From Clostridium sp. Marseille-Q2269 (lineage in GTDB: Bacteria > Bacillota > Clostridia > Clostridiales > Clostridiaceae), in assembly GCF_943736985.1 (NCBI RefSeq), contig NZ_CALSFS010000015.1, forward strand, positions 27,940 to 91,939: 64,000 bases of DNA, in the 5' to 3' direction. Each line of letters begins with the position of its first letter. Position 1 is the first letter of the stretch. A model generated the notes under the pieces. It was given only the letters and a program-made list of their open reading frames with translations. It was not told the DNA's origin and searched no databases. Made by a program: the position numbers and the translations under genes. This document shows, piece after piece, positions 59,901 to 64,000 of the stretch.

Positions 59901-60145
59901 CAGGAACAATTTTTAAGTATACTTGTTAATTTATCATAGCTTAAAGAGTTTAAATATCTAAAGGTGTATTGCTGGGATTTTTGTCTTGTGGCCTTGGATG
60001 TAGATGTGATATTTTTAGAAAGCGTGTTAGGTAAGTCTTTAGCAAAAACTACATTACTACTAGCAGTTAACATAACCGTCAAAGTAATAGTTGAAATTAC
60101 TTTTTTTAGCTTAGTTGTAGTAAAACAAAAGTTATTTTTTTTCAT
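56924..60145 (-). CDS. colA: Secreted collagenase, M9B family (ColA/ColG-like)
   Basis: 1073 aa. Residues 1-35 form a signal peptide ending in SSNVVFA. The N-terminal activator domain is followed by the peptidase domain with the zinc motif HEYTH (H469, E470, H473) and third ligand E501 in TEGGAEFFAGSTR. Next comes a PKD-like domain (about 739-823, with DPDGKITSYLWDFGDGT), then two PPC-type collagen-binding domains (KDTYAFKVKD near 875, DNDTYFFDINSN near 985). One PKD and two binding domains is the ColG-like layout. It hydrolyses native collagen outside the cell. AAGGGGGAAC precedes the ATG. It lies on the minus strand against the plus-strand neighbours and is flanked by terminators, consistent with an independently regulated virulence or nutrition gene. 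Confidence 0.95.
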   Translation of the reverse strand: MKKNNFCFTTTKLKKVISTITLTVMLTASSNVVFAKDLPNTLSKNITSTSKATRQKSQQYTFRYLNSLSYDKLTSILKNCSWRDIEGLFQYSSDSYAFFSNETRVQAIIDELYRSSYKFSDSNDEGIPTLVEVLRAGFYLGYNNPQLKYLNERSFHSKCIPAIKVAQNNINFKLGTEKQDNIIASIGALIGNATCDSDIVNNFNKIFKQYSENYDEYKNLTTKNNALFKIMDGVGYDIESYLSDNYGKSPKLSPWYGKINSYFDSLENLSLMKGYNNDNAWVISRAIYEVSRLRKVCTPEDRPLKILTKVLKTHSDGSEPYFEAAKRINYTFKGIDADGKAVDFKSLQENTIKKYLPNTYKFDDGKMVIRAGNNVTKEKIQRLYWASREVRSQFFRVYGSDKAVEENNPDNTLTMLIYNSPDQYKKINSLVYGYDTNNGGMYIEETGTFFTYERTESQSKYTLEELFRHEYTHYLQGRYVVPGTFATSPLYHNDRLTWYTEGGAEFFAGSTRLENVLSRKSMVDELRSTPRFTLNNTLHSKYSSGNFEFYKYSFALYDYFYNNDMNTLLNITNYIGNNDGKGYDNYINELSNDFIMSKNYSHHMQKLADNYDNLTIPLVSDDYLKQYEYKDIQDIAKDIASISKFKPTSTTQNKSDLFNTFVIKQSFEGNVSKGKNSDWKEMSEKCNNILKDLSNLGWDGYKTVNCYFTDYTVDSTTKKIKFNVVFHGKQGIENFVPNKLPIANINIPSDILEDKEVVFSSEGSTDPDGKITSYLWDFGDGTKSNESSPKHTYTTPGNYKVTLKVTDDRNGSDIKSSNIEVKEIISTKINEKELNDEFKDANEISLSNTLVTGNINSNTDSKDTYAFKVKDPSKINISINNLSKSKINWVIYSSKDLKDHFNSDSIDPSKYNKKTIDIKEVGDYYITVYTNSPETSTYTIKISGDIEKPDKDLPVIKDEKEPNDSFEQSNNILLDKDIIYGNFTAKDDNDTYFFDINSNKNVKISLYNIDKLKKSSVNWILYGSDKTTMICYATNNGDKLENTCNLKTGKYYLRVYRTDTSIGSYHIKLNTIK

Positions 60146-60205
60146 AATAGTTCCCCCTTTTTAAATAAAATTATTCTTATAATAAAATTATAAATTATAT
60201 TTATA

Positions 60206-60234
60206 ATTTTATTAATAATTAACATTTATGTAAA
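60206..60234 (-). promoter_or_regulatory. Probable colA promoter
   Basis: Minus strand TTTACA (60234-60229), 17-nt spacer, TAAAAT (60211-60206), about 60 nt before the ATG. Confidence 0.5.
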
Positions 60235-60269
60235 AATGAATAAAATATAAATACATGTGGTAAATAAAG

Positions 60270-60298
60270 TTTATATTTATTAAAAAATTTGTTATGAT
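60270..60298 (+). promoter_or_regulatory. Probable thioesterase promoter
   Basis: TTTATA (60270-60275), 17-nt spacer, TATGAT (60293-60298). The sequence is AT-rich, so this is tentative; it is divergent from the colA promoter. Confidence 0.45.
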
Positions 60299-60329
60299 TA
60301 AACTATATTTTATATATAGAGGTGATAAG

Positions 60330-61079
60330 ATGAATCCAGTAATAACAGATAAAAACTTTGAAATAAATTATCATGAAATAGACTTTAAAAAGAGAGTATT
60401 ATTTACAAATATAATGAATTATTTTGAAGATGTTTCTATGGAGCAATCTGAAACATTAGGAGTAGGACTAGAATATTTAAAAAACAATAACGAAGCTTGG
60501 GTGCTATATAAATGGAATGTAACTATTCATAGGTATCCTCAATATGGAGAAAAAATAATAGTTAGAACTATACCATTAGCTTGTAGAAAATTTTATGCTT
60601 ATAGGAGATTTCAAGTAATAGATGAGGCAGGAAATGTAGTAGTATCTGGAGATAGTATATGGTTTTTAATAGATATAGATAAAAGAAGACCTAAAAAAGT
60701 TACTAAAGATTTACAAGCAGCCTATGGATTGTCTGAAAGTGAAGAGGAACCTTTTAAAATAGAAAAAATTAAATTTCCTGAGAAATTTAATTATAAAAGT
60801 AAATTTCAAGTAAGATATAGTGATATAGATACAAATCTACATGTGAATAATGTAAAATACATATCTTGGGCTATAGAATCTATACCTTTAGATATAGTAT
60901 TGAATTATACTTTAGAGAACTTTATTATAACCTATGAAAAAGAAGTGAAATATGGTAATAATATGAATGTATATTCAGAAATAGTACATAAAGATAGTAA
61001 CCAAATAACCCTTGTACATAAAGTAGAGAATGAAGATGGAAAAAGAGTTACTTGTGCAAAAAGTGTATGGGTTAAATAA
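60330..61079 (+). CDS. Acyl-ACP thioesterase (FatA/FatB-like)
   Basis: 249 aa. Two hotdog domains. The first has FKKRVLFTNIMNYFEDVSMEQSE and the second the catalytic stretch VRYSDIDTNLHVNNVKYISWAIESI, carrying the Asp-Asn-His set of bacterial acyl-ACP thioesterases. Releases fatty acids from acyl carrier protein. The frame opens at 60294, but GAGGTGATAAG fits the ATG at 60330 (MNPVITDKNFEINYHE). Confidence 0.9.
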   Translation: MNPVITDKNFEINYHEIDFKKRVLFTNIMNYFEDVSMEQSETLGVGLEYLKNNNEAWVLYKWNVTIHRYPQYGEKIIVRTIPLACRKFYAYRRFQVIDEAGNVVVSGDSIWFLIDIDKRRPKKVTKDLQAAYGLSESEEEPFKIEKIKFPEKFNYKSKFQVRYSDIDTNLHVNNVKYISWAIESIPLDIVLNYTLENFIITYEKEVKYGNNMNVYSEIVHKDSNQITLVHKVENEDGKRVTCAKSVWVK

Positions 61080-61100
61080 ATAAAACATGAATCTATTTAT

Positions 61101-61166
61101 AAATTGCTAAAATATAGCTCCTAATTTATAAATTTAAATTAGAAGCATTTTTAGCAATTTATTTTT
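61101..61166. terminator. Bidirectional terminator between the thioesterase and the flavoprotein
   Basis: A long imperfect hairpin: AAATTGCTAAAA with TTTTAGCAATTT and an inner CTAATTT / AAATTAG stem; T-rich on both sides. It serves the two convergent genes. Confidence 0.82.
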
Positions 61167-62396
61167 TTATTTAGTAGAAGCAGATTTACCAGCTATATAT
61201 CCAGAAGACCAGGCCCATTGCAAGTTAAATCCACCACAATCACCATTTACATCTAAAATTTCACCACAAAAATAAAGATTTTTAACTTTTAAAGATTCTA
61301 AAGTCTTGTTTGAAATCTCAGAAGTATCTATACCTCCACAGGTTATTTGAGAGTTTTTAAAAGAGTTAGTACCTATTATTTTAAATTGCCAATTTTTTAA
61401 CGTATGGAATATTTTTTCTTTTTCTATCCAGCTTATATCTTCATAAGGCATATGAATGTTTTTTATACCACAGTATTTTAAAAGTATAGGTATTAATTTT
61501 TTATTTATTATTCCAATTAAGGAATCATGAATACTTCTATAGTAGAAAGTTCCCCAATGATTTTCTAATAAATTTATTAAAGATTCTTCATTAATATTAG
61601 GAATCATATCTACTGTTAAATAAATTTTATTATTACTATTTAAATGTCTAGATGCTAAACTGCTTAATTGTAAGATAGGTGGACCAGATATACCATAATC
61701 AGTAAACAATATTTCTCCAAATTCTTCTCTTATGGTTTTATTTTGTAATAGAAGTTTTACATTTCCATCAAATTTAATTCCAGATAAAGCTTTTAAATAT
61801 GGAAAATCTAATTTAAGTTGAACTAACCCAGGAATTGGATCTATAATATTATGACCTAAGCTTTTTCCAATCTTAAATCCTGATCCATCAGATCCAGTAT
61901 TAGGAGCAGACATTCCACCAGAAGCCATTATTAATTTTTTACACTGAAAGGTTTCATTTTCAGTAGTAATTATGAATCCTTTTTTAGATTTTTTTACACT
62001 TGTAACTTTATTATTAAAATAAATAGGAATTTGTCTATCTTCTAAAGCAAATCTTAATATATCTAATACAGAAGAAGCTTGTAATGACATGGGATATATT
62101 TTACCTTCACTAAGAGTAATTAATGGTAGACCTAAGCTATTAAAAAAGTTTTTTGTATCTTCCAAATTAAATTCAGATAAAGTAAATTTATAAAAATCAT
62201 TATTATTACTATTATATCTGCAAGAAGATATGTTTTCATTAGTTATATTGCATCTACCGTTACCAGTTGTTAGAATTTTTTTACCTATTCTATCATTACT
62301 TTCTAATATGGCCACATCTGAGCCCATATCTTTTGATATTATGGAGGCGGTAATTCCAGAGGCACCTCCACCTAAAATTATTATTTCGTGATACAC
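61167..62396 (-). CDS. BaiN/HI0933-like FAD-dependent flavoprotein
   Basis: 409 aa. Rossmann FAD motif IILGGGASGITASIISKDMG followed by GKKILTTGNGRCNITN, the HI0933/BaiN hallmark; the C-terminal block is GGIDTSEISNKTLESL ... YFCGEILDVNGDCGGFNLQWAWSSG. Related proteins include the flavoprotein BaiN of bile-acid metabolism, but the natural substrate here is unknown. The frame opens at 62444, but AAGGAG lies 9 nt before the GTG at 62396, giving VYHEIIILGGGASG; this start is preferred. Confidence 0.88.
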   Translation of the reverse strand: MYHEIIILGGGASGITASIISKDMGSDVAILESNDRIGKKILTTGNGRCNITNENISSCRYNSNNNDFYKFTLSEFNLEDTKNFFNSLGLPLITLSEGKIYPMSLQASSVLDILRFALEDRQIPIYFNNKVTSVKKSKKGFIITTENETFQCKKLIMASGGMSAPNTGSDGSGFKIGKSLGHNIIDPIPGLVQLKLDFPYLKALSGIKFDGNVKLLLQNKTIREEFGEILFTDYGISGPPILQLSSLASRHLNSNNKIYLTVDMIPNINEESLINLLENHWGTFYYRSIHDSLIGIINKKLIPILLKYCGIKNIHMPYEDISWIEKEKIFHTLKNWQFKIIGTNSFKNSQITCGGIDTSEISNKTLESLKVKNLYFCGEILDVNGDCGGFNLQWAWSSGYIAGKSASTK

Positions 62397-62576
62397 ATTA
62401 AATCTCTCCTTAACTATCAGATAATTTAGTGAATTCTCAATCAATCCATATAATTAGTATTATGAAAATGATATAATTATATATAAGTATAACAAAATAC
62501 TCAATATGAATTTATAAAATTTTAATGTTTATAATAAATATTATAATATTTATTATAAATAAAAGGAGAGATACTT

Positions 62577-62951
62577 TTGAAAGCTAATGATTTTTTAAAT
62601 TATAAAAATTGGGCCGTAGCAGGTAGTGTACTTAGTGAAGGAAAATACGCATATAAAATATTCAATAGATTAAAAGACAAGGGATATAATGTGGTGGGAA
62701 TAAAACCTGGTACACAAGAAAAAAATGTATTCAATGGTGTTGAAGACATACCACATAAAATAGAGGTATTAGATTTATGTATTAATCCAATAAAAGGGTT
62801 AGATATAGTGAAACAAGCGTCAAAACTAGGGATAGATAAAATATTAATTCAACCAGGTGCAGAAAGTGATGAAATAATAAATTTTTGTAGAGAAAACAAT
62901 ATTAATGCTATAGAAGGTTGTGCTTTAGTAGAATTATCAAAATTAGTGTAG
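62577..62951 (+). CDS. CoA-binding protein (CoA_binding_2 family)
   Basis: 124 aa. Rossmann-like: WAVAGSVLSEGKYAYKIFNRL, then GYNVVGIKPGTQEKN, LDLCINPIKGLDIVKQASKLG and NINAIEGCALVELSKL. Such YccU-type proteins bind CoA; a physiological role is not proved. TTG start at 62577 with AAGGAGAGAT upstream. The PPDK-regulator gene follows after 12 nt. Confidence 0.9.
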   Translation: MKANDFLNYKNWAVAGSVLSEGKYAYKIFNRLKDKGYNVVGIKPGTQEKNVFNGVEDIPHKIEVLDLCINPIKGLDIVKQASKLGIDKILIQPGAESDEIINFCRENNINAIEGCALVELSKLV

Positions 62952-62963
62952 AGGAGAGGGAAT

Positions 62964-63773
62964 ATGTTTAAGATATATGCTGTGTCAGATTCTATTGGTG
63001 AAACTGCAGAACAAGTAGCTAATGCTACAGCATGTCAATTTGGTGTACTAGTAAAAGTAGAAAGAGTTCCTTATATAAAAACCTTTGAGGATGTTAATAA
63101 TCTTATAAATATAATAAAAAATCCAAACGAAGCAATGATTATATCAACTATTGTTTTGGTGGACATAAGAGAGTTTTTGGTGCAAAGGTGTGTAGAATCT
63201 GGCATTCATATATCTAATGTATTAGGTCCTTGTATAAGTTTAGTATCTACTATATTAAATAAAACTCCTGAGTATAAACCTGGTGCTGTTTGGGACATGG
63301 ATACAAAATATTACAAAAAAATAGAAGCAATAGAATTTGCCATAAGATATGATGATAGTAAAGATCATTCAGGCATAAAGCATGCAGATATTGTTCTAAT
63401 AGGTTTATCTAGAACATCTAAAACACCTCTAAGTATGTATTTGGCAAATAAAGGTATAAAAGCTTTAAACATACCTCTAATGCCAGAAGTGCCAGTTCCT
63501 GAAGAATTATTTGAAATAGATAGAAAAAGAATAATAGGACTTACCATAGATCCTATGCATTTAATTGAAATAAGAAGGCATAGAGTAGATAATATGATGA
63601 AGATTCCTACAGAACTTAAATATGCTAATGCTGAAAGAGTATTAGATGAATTAGATTTCGCAGATAGAATTATGAGAAAATTAAAATGTAAAGTTATAGA
63701 TGTTACTAAAAGAGCTATAGAAGATACAGCATTAATTATAATGGAAGATGTGTTTTCAGATAAAAAAATTTAG
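62964..63773 (+). CDS. Pyruvate,phosphate dikinase regulatory protein (PPDK/PEPS regulator, DUF299)
   Basis: 269 aa. MFKIYAVSDSIGETAEQVANA is the family opening. The P-loop is IGLSRTSKTPLSMYLANKG (about residues 147-165), followed by NIPLMPEVPVP and a C-terminal RHRVDNMMKIP block. Bifunctional kinase/pyrophosphorylase that switches PPDK or PEP synthase off and on (YqfL/PpsR-like). The dikinase gene itself is not in this window. GAGGAGAGGGA precedes the ATG. Confidence 0.92.
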   Translation: MFKIYAVSDSIGETAEQVANATACQFGVLVKVERVPYIKTFEDVNNLINIIKNPNEAMIISTIVLVDIREFLVQRCVESGIHISNVLGPCISLVSTILNKTPEYKPGAVWDMDTKYYKKIEAIEFAIRYDDSKDHSGIKHADIVLIGLSRTSKTPLSMYLANKGIKALNIPLMPEVPVPEELFEIDRKRIIGLTIDPMHLIEIRRHRVDNMMKIPTELKYANAERVLDELDFADRIMRKLKCKVIDVTKRAIEDTALIIMEDVFSDKKI

Positions 63774-63874
63774 AAAATAGTAATAAAAGCAGGGATATAA
63801 ATCCATAGGAAAGGGCTTTTTTGCTATATTTTATAATAAAGATAAAAGTACTATAAAAAAAATTTAAAAAACTG

Positions 63875-63903
63875 TTGACACTTTGAAGATTTTCATGTAT
63901 CAT
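63875..63903 (+). promoter_or_regulatory. tRNA-Glu promoter
   Basis: TTGACA (63875-63880), 17-nt spacer, TATCAT (63898-63903), 43 nt before the tRNA 5' end. Confidence 0.8.
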
Positions 63904-63946
63904 ATTCTTTGTTAGGTTGCGAGAGCGAAGTAATAAAACAAAATTT

Positions 63947-64000
63947 GGCTCCTTGGTCAAGCGGTCAAGACACCACCCTTTCACGGTGGTAACAGGGGTT
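63947..64000 (+). tRNA. tRNA-Glu (anticodon TTC), cut off by window end
   Basis: GGCTCCTTGGTCAAGCGGTC opens the tRNA; anticodon arm CCACC-CTTTCAC-GGTGG gives TTC. The last T-arm and acceptor bases lie beyond 64000. Confidence 0.93.

Overview
This is a low-GC, AT-rich Firmicutes chromosome segment centred on the replication origin. Gene order (gyrA-gyrB-remB-recF-yaaA-dnaN-dnaA / oriC / rpmH-rnpA-yidD-yidC-jag-mnmE-mnmG-rsmG-noc-parA-parB), sporulation genes (yyaC, a YtvI-like protein, a spore-type Lon protease) and a secreted clostridial collagenase point to Clostridium sensu stricto. I infer the proteolytic C. botulinum / C. sporogenes group, but the species call is an inference.

Left arm (about 1-25.4 kb): nearly everything lies on the minus strand, co-directional with the fork leaving oriC. 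From the left edge there is a truncated L,D-transpeptidase, a large UPF0182 membrane protein, a DUF362 ferredoxin-like protein, the niacin repressor NiaR and an HD-domain protein. Two almost identical rRNA operons follow (about 6.0-10.8 kb and 12.7-17.5 kb). Each is 16S-23S-5S with no spacer tRNA; the first is followed by tRNA(CAT) and tRNA-Ala, the second by tRNA-Lys. Between them sits one head-on gene, a uracil-DNA-glycosylase-like protein. Then come gyrA, gyrB, remB, recF, yaaA, dnaN and dnaA.

Origin (25.2-27.2 kb): DnaA boxes lie on both sides of dnaA. The dnaN-dnaA gap carries a perfect seven-fold TAG array (DnaA-trio type) next to a short GC-rich step and DnaA boxes. This is the expected unwinding element.

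Right arm (27.3-64 kb): most genes are on the plus strand. The rpmH to jag group handles ribosome, RNase P and membrane insertion. mnmE-mnmG-rsmG modify tRNA and rRNA, and noc-parA-parB with two parS sites segregate the origin. A minus-strand islet (yyaC, ytvI-like, class V aminotransferase) is followed by DUF3343, MscS, DUF951 and a double-cubane-cluster reductase. Then come rpsF-ssb-rpsR, MazG-like-yybS-gdpP-rplI-lonC-dnaB, a phosphosugar mutase, DUF3006, an FAD-dependent protein, purA, DUF1858, colA (minus), an acyl-ACP thioesterase, a BaiN/HI0933-type flavoprotein (minus), a CoA-binding protein, a PPDK-regulatory protein, and a tRNA-Glu cut by the window end.

Most of the window is conserved core. 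I found no CRISPR array, prophage, transposase or obvious new defence system. The observations most worth following are cis-elements: the DnaA-trio array, parS merged with the noc terminator, terminators whose 3' arm is the Shine-Dalgarno of the next gene, a 15-bp coding repeat at the end of gyrA, a candidate PurR operator, and a uracil-DNA-glycosylase-like gene lacking the usual Fe-S cysteines between the rRNA operons.
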